Source: Megalonaias nervosa (lineage: Eukaryota; Mollusca; Bivalvia; Unionida; Unionidae). From it: a stretch of DNA of 64,000 nucleotides. Below the pieces are notes generated by a model. It saw nothing but the letters and a program-made list of their open reading frames with translations. It did not search any database and was not told the origin of the DNA. Shown here in pieces: positions 1-11,976 of this stretch. Position 1 is the stretch's first letter; the number at the start of each line of letters is the position of its first letter. The position numbers were made by a program, and so were the translations under genes. Location: positions 48,875-112,874 of the forward strand of contig JAECUM010009376.1 in NCBI GenBank assembly GCA_016617855.1, read 5' to 3'.

Positions 1-271
1 CCAGCTTGATTTCAGTATAGTGATCTTCAGTTTTCCTGTGAAAATTTAAATACACTTTAAGCAAAGAGAATTTATTAACAAAAATAACACACAAACATAA
101 AATATGAACAAAGTGGCACTAAAAATTTTATTTGATATATTATAATATCAAATTCATTTTGACATTTCCCCCAATCAGATACTCGTATGCTATACTAATA
201 ACATAAAGGCCATGCCTGTTTAATACATTTCTTCTACAGTTTTAAATAGGAAAAAAAAGAATACTTTCTTC

Positions 272-895
272 ATGCTGGGATCAGCCTATAATTCTGCTAA
301 TCTGGGATCAACCCAGAATACACTCTTATGCTGGGATCAGCCTAGTATAGATTTAGTTAAGATGGGATCAGCCCAGAATTCATTTGAATGCTGGGATCAC
401 CCTAGCACAGATTTTACTTGAGCTGGGATCAGCCTAGCAGTCTATTTAAGCTAGGATCAGCCCAGAATACACTTTAATGTTGGGATCAGCCTAGCACCAA
501 TTATACTCCGAGCTGGGATCAGCCCAGAAAACATCGTAATGCTGGAATCGGCCTAGCATAGATCTACTTAAGACAGGATCAGCCCAGAATACACCAGTAT
601 GCTGGGATCAGCCTAGCACATAACCTACTTAAGCTGGGATCAGCCTAGCACAGTCTACTTAAGCTGTGGTCAGCCCAGAATACACTTTAAAGCTGGGATC
701 AGCCTAGCACTGATTATACTTGTGCTGGGATCAGCCCAGAATATACTGTGATGCTGGGATCAGCCTGGCATAGATTTAGTTAAGGTGGAATCAGCCCAGA
801 ATACACTTGAATGCTGGGATCAGCCTAGCACCAATTCTACTTAAGTTGGGATCAGCCCAGAATAAACAGTAATGCTGGGACCAACCAAGCACTGA
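272..895. repeat. Dimeric ~60-bp satellite/minisatellite
   Basis: About 21 monomers of ~29-32 bp alternate between two types. Type A has the core GCTGGGATCAGCCTAGC and type B has AGCTGGGATCAGCCCAGAA; each core is followed by an AT-rich spacer, so the higher-order unit is about 60 bp. Twice (near 420 and 600-660) two A units follow each other. Each core is a short dyad: CTGGG...CCCAG in B and GCTGGG...CCTAGC in A, where one pair would be a G-T wobble. Monomers are roughly 80-95% alike, and the last units decay near 880-895. No coding potential is seen. Confidence 0.93.
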
Positions 896-2002
896 TTGGG
901 AATCATTCAAGTCTTGTACATTCAGATTCTAGCCTGTCAGTAGCATCCACAGGGACAGCCAAATACTTTTGGATATTTTAATTAAGTATTGATGATATTT
1001 TAGTTATGATTTTGATGTTGTAGAATATTGGTAATAATGAATAGTGGCTTGTTTGAGAGAAAGAGAGAGTGAGAGAGAATAATGCATATACTCATGTATC
1101 CTATATTTTCTTCCAATGCATGCATTAAATCTTTCCTCGTACAATTCTGTTTTTTTTTGTGCACACACACACACACACACACACCCCCCTCTTTGAACAA
1201 GCTCATTTCTGACTGTGTAATGTGAGGGACTGACCATTTGATGTATGGGGCTAAAATAATGTTCTTTCCTATATTTTTTTTCCTTTTATCACAAGATAAA
1301 TTTGTTTCAAGAAAAATATGGAATGGAATAATGTCTTATTCTTTACTACAAATCAGAACGAGGCAATTCTTTCAAAGCATTTATCTCCTGCTTGATTAGA
1401 GAATTAAATGGTCTCTCACTAATTAAGACTTCACTTCAGCAAATATTTATTGCAATCATGGCAGTGACCACTGTCAACACTGTTATATACTATCGACCAG
1501 GATTAACATCAAAAGATGATGTCAGTATCAGTTGGGAAAGGTGTCTTTTTATCATACAAAGCCATCTGACTTGGCGCATTATAACAGCACCAATTATGGT
1601 CCCATCATTATCATGGTTAATAATTGTTCATAAATAATTTTGACTGAACTTGGTGAAATGAATACCCTAATAGTAATATTAATCTATTATTTATCATTAT
1701 TTTGATTCAGATATTAAAGCCAGGGTTGGCAACCTTGTCGTCAATTGCCACAAGTGGCAAATTGGCCATGAAAGTTTGGCTCAATTTTTGCATGGTGTGG
1801 CGAATTTCACTTCTCATTTGCCACACCTGTGGCTACATTGAAAAATAGGTTGTCCACCTAGATGTTAAAGTGTGTAGTTTCCTGTTTGTGACTGTTGGAG
1901 TATTTGGTTATTAAGACAAAAAAAAGTTGTTAACCAACTTCTTTGAATAAATTTGCATGTTTCTGTATGTGGTATATTGCATTACAGCTACAGTTACTGT
2001 GG
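896..2002. other. Non-coding AT-rich stretch
   Basis: No gene was recognised. It contains a (CA)n run and, near 1741-1850, two small palindromes (TTGCCAC-AA-GTGGCAA and GCCACACCTGTGGC) in a slightly more GC-rich patch that looks like a decayed dispersed repeat of unknown class. Confidence 0.5.
1162..1184. repeat. (CA)n microsatellite
   Basis: About 11 CA dinucleotides followed by a C6 run, preceded by a T-run. Confidence 0.95.
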
Positions 2003-2100
2003 CCAGGTGGATAAAGGTTTGACCTGGGCACACCACACACAAACACACACACACATTTGACACTTGAGCACGAGATCACTAGTTCATGCCCACTGTAATT
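2003..2100 (+). repeat. Possible degenerate tRNA-derived SINE head
   Basis: TGGCCAGGTGG near 2000-2015 resembles a pol III A box. AGTTCATGCCC near 2081-2092 resembles a B box. A CA-rich insertion (about 2028-2056) lies between them. The spacing is longer than in a tRNA unless the CA run is an expansion. Tentative. Confidence 0.22.
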
Positions 2101-2559
2101 TTCCTTCATGATGCTATGTCTAGTATGATATTACTTTTCTTGCCACTAACAAACTTTTCAAGATTCCTGTGCATGTATATCTATAAACAGTCAATTTTTA
2201 ATATTTTAATTCTTAACACTGCCTAACAATGTTGACATGTCAAGATTTGGTTAATGTTAATAAGCATTTCAGCACTATTTCTGCAGCTCACATTGGCGAA
2301 TAATTTATAACATAAGCAGAATCATGAAAAACAACTTTCATATGGCAGGAGCATCTTTCAGACTCAGTGCATGTAATGAGGCTGCTAATGAAGAAAGCTT
2401 GGAAATCAAGAATTACTTAAACTGTTATCAAAACATGAACAAAATAAAAAGTTTCTTAAATATTAAGTGCAACTGATTACAATAACTTGCACAGTTATGA
2501 TTTTGCTATCAGAAGAAACCATTACGAAGCAAATTCTAATTGTATTGATGCATCAGCAA

Positions 2560-3490
2560 AGGGCTAAGAAATTTGCTCTCATTACCAATTGCTGATGTGG
2601 AGGATTGGTTTATCTCAGAACATTAACCCTAAAGACCCAGTCCTTTCTGCTTCAGATAAGAGTCACATCTGGAATCTGACACATCTGTGAACAGTTACAA
2701 GTGGGTTTCGATTGTAAGCATGGGGACTCCGGTCAGAAGCCAGTCCCAATTTGTCCACCAAATCAGATGATGGTGGAAATCCACACCTAGAGAAATATGA
2801 GCATAAGAGGGTCTACGTGTGGTTTCTAGTTCACCAAAGAGAAACTCAAGAGGGCACAATCTACCTATGGGAACCACATCTGCTGTGGAGTACAAGGTCC
2901 ACAGCAGAGAAAGATGAGCATGAGCTGACAATGTGGTCATTGCTCTCAGTTCCACCAAATGTATTACAGAGGACAGGATCTGTCCCTGTGACACAGAGTA
3001 ATCTTGTTTGTGAGGATATCAATCCCCCATGGATGAAATCTTAAGATGGAGTAAACTCAGATTTCTCTGGGTTGGGAGAAAACCCAGCCTTGTCAGTATG
3101 GACCAACAGTGAGACACATCTAGTCTGAGGTTCTCTAGCTGGCCATTGTAAATCAAGAAATCATCAAAAAAGAATGATTGGGACCTTAAAAAGACTGAAC
3201 GAACTCCCTACTACACACTTCTCATAAAGAGAGTGCACCTCTTCCTATAATTTCACCACATTCAACTGCTGGGAGAACATGGCAGTCTCAAACAGATAAG
3301 GGAGATCTAGAGACCAAAGCTGGTATCCGTGCACCTTTATGATAAAAAGGACCCAGCCATTTACCATTATACCAGACCAGGAACCAATGGAAAAGGAATT
3401 CTCTGCAGGAGAGGGTGTAAGTTCCTAGAGCTGTCCACCCTTGTCCTGCTGAAATGGGGTTGTTGTGTTTTGCCTGGGGCTCCATGGCTT
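2560..3490 (-). pseudogene. DIRS-type reverse transcriptase/RNase H fossil
   Basis: Read on the minus strand, conserved blocks appear in the right order but in different frames. They are an FLV..-NGKW block near 3390, a YQ.WSLD block near 3290, DDFLIYNGQLENL near 3150, an NPEKSEFTPS block near 3080, an R-x-L-x-PLEF-to-WWTNW..LL.GVPM stretch near 2750-2880, and finally FTDVSDS near 2680, which matches the first catalytic Asp of RNase H. This order and the 'WWT...GVP' linker are typical of DIRS/tyrosine-recombinase retrotransposons rather than Gypsy. The block with the first RT catalytic Asp between NGKW and YQ.WSLD appears deleted, and many stops and frameshifts are present. The element is dead. 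The longest remaining open stretch is 2695-2994. The DIRS assignment rests on remembered family motifs. Confidence 0.6.
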
Positions 3491-4620
3491 TAAAGAACTT
3501 TGCTAATGGATGCTGTCATCAGTCCTGATGATTTCAGTACTTGACCTATTTTATGGGTCAGGATTGAATGCAAAGAACTGGTGTTACTGGTCTCAGAGAT
3601 ACTGCAAAGCCAAGGAGTGGACAAGTCCCCACCCCCACCTCAAAATAGTCTCTGCTTTCACTGGAGCAGCCCTCAAAAGGTTTTACTGTGCTCTAGTAAG
3701 ACCCTGGATGTCACAGTCTCAAGCAATATTCCTGCATTAGTGGAGAAGCTCGACTAACAAGGCATGGACATTGATGGGTAACACATTCCAAGATGTTTTC
3801 ACTGCTGCTTCCAACAAATGATGAAGCACAATTAGTAAGAGATTCCACCCACAGCAGGTTGAACAATACTGCTTAATAGTGGTCAGCATTCCAGGCTAAG
3901 TGACCTAGGCTTTTTACTAAAGTTTCCAGTGTTTAATCTAGGAGGCAGACCCAGGTCCACATGGAAATAAACACAGAATTATCTTAAGCATCCAGTGTGG
4001 GCCAAATTGGCCAGGAACAGGTACAATTCATAACTTGATGCACAAATCAAGGATCTGAACTGGTGGGAGGGAGGATTTCTCTCTTCTTTATCTGAGAGAC
4101 ATCCTCTAACATAAGATAGTCAAGCATTATGTTGACATTTACTAAACCTTTGGGAAAGCACCTTAAACATAATGATCAATCTAGTTGAGAATTAAACCAG
4201 AAACTTTCTCCACGCTGAAAAGAATTTTAGTGTCACCAGAGTCTGAAGGCTTGGGACACAAATCACTGAGCATAGTTTTGCCTTCTCTGTATCAAACTCG
4301 TGTGAATGACAAGTACAGATAGGACATCTTCATCACATCTAATTTCTGGAAGGCAGTAATACACAACTCAATGCCCCTCTGTTGACTAGCAGAGACTTAG
4401 GAAAAAGAGAGATCCAAATCACTAAGTTCTGACATGGAGGTAATGGACTACACTCTCTACCTTCCTAGAATGTTTGGGGAAATGAGGTGTAACCCATCCC
4501 TACAGCCTACAGCAACAACCTCACTACCAAAGAGATGCTGCCAAGAATTCTCATTAAGAGGGTGAGGTCCCCTCCAGAGGTAGGGAGTAGGGAAGGGAAT
4601 TCCAAATGGTAGCTGATGGG
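3491..4620. other. Unassigned stretch next to the RT fossil
   Basis: Composition is less AT-rich than the flanks, and short open stretches occur on both strands (for example 3288-3485 minus and 3510-3740 plus), but no domain could be recognised. It may be upstream sequence of the minus-strand retroelement. No repeat structure stands out. Confidence 0.35.
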
Positions 4621-5290
4621 TGGCATTATTATAAAATACCTAATTTAAGATGAGCATTTAATGACTTTATCTCACTTCTTTGACAACATATATACAAAGT
4701 ATCTGCATCCGTAATTTGCTTTGCTGGAAAATAGTTTTCTCTGCTTCTTATTACTCCACTTCTTCAAAGCCTCTGAAAAAGGAGACTCATCTGTATATGA
4801 AGCCCTTGTATCTTAACAGTTATTCAGTTTATTTACTGTTTCTGATGTTACTCTTACTCTATATTATCAACCACATCAGATGATCTTACCATAAAGAAAT
4901 CAGTTATCTTCCATTTCAAAATTCATAAAACTTGCTTCTTGTTACTCAGTATAAAGTTCTGTCATGGCTGATCTAAGGAACAGTTTGTTATGCCCCTCCA
5001 GGTGACAATTAAATCAAAACCCCTGGATATCTTATGCAAAAACTGCATCACATCGCAATCACACAGATGCTTGTATTCAAACACTAAATCTACTTTAGTA
5101 TAGCTTGACTGAGATCACCAGCAAAATAGATGGCCAAGATTTAGTTTGACAAACCTTAATTTCTAATTTTTGTATTAAAAAAGCCCCAAACAAAACAAGA
5201 ACAAAACAGAGCACATTAGGTACGAAAAATTGCAGAAACTGCAAATATTTTATGTGACATTTCCCCCATTTGGTTTTGAGAAGTTACATG
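4621..5290. other. AT-rich non-coding stretch
   Basis: Composition changes sharply to AT-rich relative to both neighbours, which could mean a later insertion into the retroelement-like sequence. No terminal repeats or coding motifs were seen. Confidence 0.35.
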
Positions 5291-5299
5291 ACTAGTTAT

Positions 5300-5610
5300 C
5301 TTGCTCAGCCTCAGTTATAAACCTGTGATCCCATGGCCTGGCAGCATCTGTGCTATGATGTGGCCAAGGTCCAGAAATCCATGGCTCAATTTAGGGAAAC
5401 GACCAAATGAGTCTCTTGGTGAAAGGCCCCACATCCCATAGGGATTTAGAGGGATAAGTGGGATGGGAAATGCCAATCTGATCCCCTTCCCTGATCTGGC
5501 ATCTGTAACCAATTCCCAGTCCCCTGCAAGATGAAACAGGGATCTGGAGAGAGTAGAGGACTCTACCAGCACACAAAAGGGGCTTAGACTAGTGCCTGGT
5601 ACCAAGTACC
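5300..5610 (-). pseudogene. Possible 5' part of a retroelement RT
   Basis: A 96-codon open stretch on the minus strand contains W-x-L-V-T-(x)6-G-x-x-L-x-F-x-x-x-P. This resembles the segment just before the RT domain of DIRS-type elements (W..(I/V)T......G..L.F...P). It lies 1.9 kb upstream of the RT fossil at 2560-3490, far more than the ~180 bp expected, so it would need an insertion in between or come from another copy. No catalytic motif is present. Confidence 0.28.
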
Positions 5611-5751
5611 CAGTGCCAGGGCAATTACTTGCCAGACAAATCAGATATAGAGGAAAACCATTCCTCAGACCTAATAGACTTGAACATGAGCAGCTCTCCC
5701 ATTACAAGGGGTGGCGTGATCCCATTAGCAACAATGGGCCCCCAGAGACTG

Positions 5752-5966
5752 AAAGGATGCTGCTCCTCTCTTATGGGGGTTGGGGAGGGGCATGGCTCAC
5801 TGTGAGCAAGTAGAGAGTGCTGCTCCCACTTCATTGGGGAGGGCACAACTCACTTTCCACCCTTTTGAATGAAAAGAGGGTGCTGCTCCTCCCTGAGGGA
5901 GGGCAAAACTTGCTCTCTGTCCTAGTGCAACAGAAAGGGTGCTGTTCCTCCATTTCACTTTTTCTG
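5752..5966. repeat. G-rich tandem repeat, ~60-bp unit
   Basis: About 3.3 diverged units, each starting with GTGCTGCTCC and followed by a GGGGAGGGC block. The spacing of the GCTGCTCC anchors is about 60 bp. Overlapping short open stretches on both strands simply reflect the repeat. Confidence 0.8.
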
Positions 5967-7559
5967 GAGCCAAACTATGGAATTCCATACCATGTTTATA
6001 AGGTCAGCTGTCTCATTCAATATATTTACAAACCATCTTAATCATCATCATCAGAAACACTCACTGGCTTGATTTTGTGTTGTTCAGTAGTACTCTTTTT
6101 TAAACCAATGTACTTTCATGTGCTCACATGTAATGTTTTACACAGGTTCACTAATAATCTTTGTATGAATCCTGTGTGTACTCATCATTAATGCACCTGA
6201 TATATATTTTATAGTAGTGTAAGTAGATATTATCTAGCTTGTAAAAACACTACAACTTGTAAACATTCTACATAGTACATCATATACATGTAATTGTAGA
6301 ATGAATCATGGATGACTGGTTAGTTGACCAAATGTTCTTCTTCAAATAATGTTATGTGTTTATTATTATTGTTCAGGGGTCATGCTACCAGGCAAAGTGG
6401 GCAACTAAGTTGCCTAAAAAATGTAAACTTTGCCTTCTTCCGTTAGGAAAGTGAAAATGACTTTGCCCTGTAATTTTTTTCAGAAGTACATTGTCTGACC
6501 ATAGTTTTTGAGACACCACTTTGCCTTAGCCAGATTAGTTCTAGTTTTTGTTTTGTGAAATGTGTTCATCAAGCCATCAAGTAGCTAATGTTGTATCAAT
6601 TACACAAACTCTTGCACATTCAGAGGCATGTGTTTTGATAGCCGATTGACCATTAAGCCTTTACTGACTAGCAACTATCACTGCCCGATTTCCACATGTT
6701 ATCCTTTCATAATAAAAACATATAAACTAGTGTTTCGAAACTTTAACAATAGTGTGCAAATAGAAATTTGTGTTTTAAGAACAGAATTGGTGATCTGGAT
6801 ATCTTAACTGCCTCTTGTACACTATTTTGTCATAAAATTAGTTTGTAACTGTAAGTGAACCAGTAACGGAAATAATGGCGGACATCACTGTATCTGGGAA
6901 GTGTGTATCAGTTTATTAGATTGTCTGTTTTCATAAACCATTTCGCAAATATATTCAGAAAAATATAAAATTCATGAAAACAAAGCCTAGGTATAATGTT
7001 AATGAAGATTTAGCTTTAAATGCAATTATGTAGGTCAGAAACATATGGGGCAATACTATCTCACATGTCTGTTGATTCGGTTGGAAAGAAGGGTTTAGTT
7101 CACATACTGACTATAAAGGAGCCATGTCTGTAAATTTTGCATTTCAGTGTGTTATGTATGAATAGTTACGGTAATGTTTTATCTGCAACAATGAAACTGG
7201 GATGAACAGTGTGATCTAAAGATGCGTGTGCATTTGATCTCATGTACATGGTACAGGAGTTCTTTCAAAAACATTTAGAAATCCTTCAAGTGCCATTAAT
7301 GTAACTTTTAAAAACAAAAAACAAAAAAAACAAAAAAAAATCTTGATAAAGGGTAGTTGATTAAGCACTTTTACAATAATGTAATCTGGTTACTCAGTTA
7401 AAATCCATTACAATGCAGTTTGTATTATTCTCTTTTAAAGGGATATGGCCAAAATAGCTCAGAAAATTTTCTACCTGAAAATTTAGAATTGCTTAAATCC
7501 ATCGCTAAATGCAAATATGAATGCTGGGAAGAAGAGGGCATAATTCAAATAAGAGAAAA

Positions 7560-7561
<2 letters not shown>
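5967..7561. other. Non-coding AT-rich stretch
   Basis: No gene, tRNA or long repeat was recognised. There is an A-rich stretch near 7310-7340. Nothing else notable. Confidence 0.5.

Positions 7562-7644
<83 letters not shown>
7562..7644. repeat. (CA)n microsatellite, ~41 units
   Basis: A perfect CA run of about 82 bp, the longest perfect CA tract in the window. Confidence 0.98.
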
Positions 7645-7648
<4 letters not shown>

Positions 7649-7743
7649 TTTCTTGCTTTGCTTCCACTTTTCCTTGTTATCTCTTCTCTGTTCTGCCAAA
7701 AGAAGTCACTTCTCCCTAAAATTCAAGTCTAGCTTGACACCTG

Positions 7744-7774
7744 ATTATTATTATTAATATTATTATTATTATTA
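7744..7774. repeat. (ATT)n microsatellite
   Basis: About ten ATT/TTA triplets with one interruption. Confidence 0.95.
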
Positions 7775-10075
7775 AACTAATGGTGTCATATGATTATAGG
7801 GCATATTTATTTCAATAACATGTAAGAAACATGATTATTACATTATATTAATTAGATGAATAAACAGACCAAGGGCTAGGTACTGTAAGACCTCTTTATG
7901 ACCCAAATATTCATCAATTTTCAAAAAAAATTATTGATCTGATAATACCATGGCCAAAAATATATCAGCGTTTGCAAAACTTATAATTGCAATTGATTTT
8001 CAAAAACAATCTGATCTGATGTTAGGGGTGCAGAAATTCTGTCTAAACCAAGTAAATAAATTAAAATATGCACTTGTCCATATAAAAGACCCAGTTGTCC
8101 TTATTTTCATAGTTAAAAAAAAAAAAAGTAGAATGTAGGACTGCTTAAATGTTAACTTCTATCATGTTGTACCATTTAAATACTTGTAGTATGGATCGGT
8201 GACATGTAAAATGTATTGCTGTAAAAAGTATACTCAAGACTACAGATGTGAGAAAATAAAAGTTTATGCAAAGCTTTCAGTAATTTGTTGGGTTTTTTCT
8301 TCGAGTAAGTGCATTGGCAATTAAAATAAGGAGAAAAATAACCAATACTGTCTACTTCCATTGACTGTATCCATAGAAGCTGAATCTGGTTCCAGTCCTA
8401 ATTGATAAATTTCAGCATTCACTATAATACAACACACCCATACGGTACTCACTGGAAAGCATGAATGGAGCTTATGAAAACATCACTCAGACAAAACAAG
8501 ACTTACTACCCTTTCAAGTTTCTGGCCACAATTAACTGGTCCATGGACAAATAACCTTACAAAAGTTGCTCATCCATAATAACAAATTTCTAACTCAGAC
8601 AATATGGATAATGAAATTTCTGAACCCCTGAACATCATAGACATGTACTCATGATGCCACATTTGGCTATAAAATAGTCATTTTGTTCTTAATTTGGAGC
8701 TATTTTTTAAAATACAGCAACAAAATTCATATTTTTACAAAATATAAAGGTATGTGTGAATAACCTTTCACTAGAATATCATTTTGGCTGTTGCATGTGG
8801 ACCATGTGAAAAACAAAAAAATTTAAAGTCCATCTGTGTTCGGTGGTACATTGCATCTCTACAATGGTCAAGTATTAACTACATTTAAACTGACATTTCT
8901 GCCATAATGAACATGTAAAATAATTTTAACATATACCATAATGTCTATATGTCCAATGTAGCACATATACATATAGTACAATGAAACAATGAAATATTTT
9001 ATTCCGAAGTAAATGAAGATATTTCATCAAAAAATGCAAATTTGGCCATATTTCTGCATCTTCAAAAGATCTCAAACACTTCTAGCAAAATTTAGCATGT
9101 TTTATGTTTTTTTTACAGCAGACACTTTTTTAAAACCATCATACACATATGCAAATTTCAAATGTAATCTCATTTGCACTCCTCCTTAATGAAAAGAGAA
9201 ATAAAACAAACCGTATTCTTAGCTCTCCCATTATGTCCCTCACCATAAGGGCCACACAATGTAAGTATGAAGTATCAAAACATGCCTTTTTCCATCTGTT
9301 TTTTCAAAAATAAAATAACTGACATTCACAATGCTGCCTGTCATTTGTATCATTTTTGCATTTTTTATGATCATCTTTTGGACATTCTGAATATTTGGAT
9401 AAGGGTAGTTAAATATAGACAAGGCACACACAAGAAAGTCAACCCACAATAGCAACAAAAATTATCTGAGCTAGAGCAAGGATATTTGTGATCAAGGTTG
9501 AATGGGTCTTGATTGGCACTGTAAACATAGCAATACAGTCCCTCTAGGGCCAACCAGATCCAGAAATGGGGTCACGTGACTTGTTCAGCCAATGGAATAT
9601 AGTTTTAGGTTGTATGAATATATGGGTCATCATTCTTAGTGTCACTTGCAAAAGAATTCTTGGAGATACGGGTTGTATATTTAGTGATCACATTTTTTAC
9701 ATTTTTCTTCTTTCTTCCTTGCGATCCCTTTACTTGTTTCTTTTTCTTTGCACTATTATTCTTGATAATTGTAAGGACCATTTTCTTGCTCGCACTCTGG
9801 AAAGCAGAAAGTAGATTTTTATTTTTGTACAGAGCCATCATCTATTTTGGAAAGACAGTGATAAAAGCACTTATTATGGGCAAATCCCTTTGTAAATAGT
9901 TAGATCGTATTTGAGGTTTGAGACCGATCTTAGACTCGTTCCGTCTTTCAACATAGTGGAAGTTTGTAATGTACACATGACGGGGGTCGGAGGGCATACA
10001 GTTGTGCCATGACATGAATGACGTGCGCATAAGAAGCCCCAACAAGGGGCATGAGGGTTCTCTGTCACCTATTCA
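7775..10075. other. Non-coding AT-rich stretch
   Basis: No supportable gene. Short open stretches at 9240-9458 (minus) and 9566-9899 (plus) have low-complexity composition and no recognised motif. The 9860-10075 part may be the upstream portion of the DIRS element that follows. Confidence 0.45.
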
Positions 10076-10079
10076 CAAT

Positions 10080-10790
10080 CATAATCTGAAATCAGCCATA
10101 CAAAAGCCAGAGATTGTTCAAGACAAAATAGACAAAGAACTTTATGCTGGTAGGTTTGCAGGTCCTTTCAAGAGCCACCCTCTCCCACCATTTCAAACAT
10201 TCCCCCCTGGCTTTGTTCCAAAGAAAACACCTGGGACTTTTCACATGATTCACCATTTGTCACATCCTCAGGGGTCTTCTGTAAATGATGGCATATCCCG
10301 AAAAAATGTGTTGTTCAATATCAAACTGTGGAACATGCTATTACAATCATCCAAAAACTTGGAAGAGGTTGTGTTATGGCACAAACTGACATAGCTAGTA
10401 CCTTCAGAATTGTTCCACTCTGTCCGACTCAGATCATATGTTTAGCTTCACTTGGAATGACATGCATTATTATGACAAGTGCCTTCCAATGGGCTGTAGC
10501 TCCAGTTGTCAAATCTTTGAATATTTTAGCACTGCATTACAGTGGGTTGCAACACACAAATTGGGCATTGTCCACATGGTACATGTTTTAGATGACTTTC
10601 TGCTGTTGGAATCAGACTATAATACCTATAAGGACAAATTACACCAATTCTTAATGCTTTGTGCAGGTATTGGTATTTCCACATCTTCAAAACAAACATT
10701 TCTTCCCAGGGCTATGAACTCGATACAATCAAGATGGAAATAAGACTTCTTATAAATAAACTCCTGAACTGCTACAGTCTGATAACATTC
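10080..10790 (+). pseudogene. DIRS-type reverse transcriptase, broken
   Basis: The reading starts with NLKSA..KPE-type sequence, then GRFAGPF, PPGFVPKKTPGTFHMIHHLS and SSVNDGI. It then shifts frame to a catalytic-Asp block (MAQTDIASTFRIVPL), and shifts again to WNDMHYYDKCLPMGCSSSCQ and a VLDDFLLL block carrying the YxDD-like active site. A further piece near 10715-10790 resembles the 'G.E.DT..ME.RL' continuation. This combination is typical of DIRS-type RTs. At least two frameshifts (near 10330-10395 and 10440) kill it. The RNase H that should follow is missing, because recombinase sequence begins only ~170 bp downstream. It forms the 5' half of an element whose 3' half lies beyond the LINE, at 15220-15716. 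Confidence 0.82.
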
Positions 10791-10959
10791 CTGAAAGAAC
10801 CCTGCCATTATGTTCCTTGCTCGAGATCTGGTGCTTGCATGCCTCAGATACAACATACAATTTCAAACTTGTTATATTCAGTGAAAGAAAAATGTTCTTG
10901 CTGATGTTCTTTCTCTATTACAGCTGCACTGATTCTGGACCTTAGCTCCATATGTGGAT

Positions 10960-11113
10960 CAAGAACCAGTGTCAATACATGCACTTCCAAACTTGATTCA
11001 CTAACAAACACACTTGATACTATACTGGACTGTACCTTGACACAAATGTCAAAAGTAGCATACAAACGCAGCTGGAACCTATATCGAGCTTTCACTGCAG
11101 AATATACTTTGGA
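10960..11113 (+). pseudogene. Tyrosine recombinase N-terminal part (DIRS), 5' of the LINE
   Basis: The segment ending SKVAYKRSWNLYRAFTAEYT matches the SAM-like, DNA-binding N-terminal domain of DIRS tyrosine recombinases (pattern S...AY.R.W..F..F). The frame is interrupted exactly at the LINE insertion and resumes in phase at 15220. It is not catalytic on its own. Confidence 0.75.
11104..11113 (+). repeat. Left target-site duplication of the LINE
   Basis: ATACTTTGGA here is repeated exactly at 15220-15229, directly after the LINE's A-rich tail. Confidence 0.85.
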
Positions 11114-11976
11114 GATTCGTCACGGCTGGTTACTACTTCGGCTGCATTGAATGGCCATGACGTCTTCAGTGCCTAGTCATGCCCTGCGCTCTCCACAAAG
11201 CGTTTGCAGATTCGCCTTCTTGGCCGTTGGATCATACAGTTGATCTCTTCCGCCCAGTCTGCCGAAGCTGGCTTTGCATGCAAGGATAGGCAAGCTCCTA
11301 ACTAACCGAGGGTTTGAGACCCGTCGGCTACCCTCAACCTGGTTTAGCCGGCCAGTCGAAGCCGTTGCCCGTGGTGTGGCCGCTGTGCATGCTACAGCTT
11401 CTTGGAGCCACAGGTGAGAGCTGAGCGCCTGGTGGGGACCAACGGTGGACGAGCTACTCCTGAAACAGCACGACATGCCCCCCTGCCAGAGGTACTACCC
11501 CTCCCAGAGCACCCCGAACACCACAATCTTCGTACCACTGGGTCCCAACTACCAAGGCCGAGAGAGTGAGGCTGTCTCTGTGCAAAGGCTGTTTCACTTA
11601 AATCTCCTTCACGCACAGGTTAGTTGTGCACTCATCATCTAGCATCATCACACTCATCATCACCTACCAAAGTCCTACGGCGATGGGCGACTGGCGAAGC
11701 AACAGGTGGAGGTGACCACTGGGAGTTGTAGTCAGAGACCTGCACGTAGGCGGCCCTTGGACAAGTGGTCGCTCTGCTCTGTACCCAGGGCAGCGGAACA
11801 GTTCGGCAGCATCCAGGGCGACTGAGCAGACCTTTTTAGGACAGCGCTGCTCACCCTGTATAGGGAGGGGCCTAGAAAAGGTGGCCTAAAAAATAGCCTG
11901 CCCTTCAAAATCTGGCCAGCTTGCCGCGGCTGGCAAGATCATCCACATCTGCGGTCGAAACCAAGAAAGAAAGAAA

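Noticed and set aside
272..895. CRISPR array
   Set aside because: Units have no unique spacers, both 'repeat' and 'spacer' parts are similar among units, and the sequence is from an animal genome.
1000..1237. Minus-strand open frames over the CA repeat
   Set aside because: Low-complexity translation with no recognised motif.
7420..7757. Open frames translating the (CA)n tract as poly-Thr-His or poly-Cys-Val
   Set aside because: They are readings of a microsatellite; no flanking coding signal.
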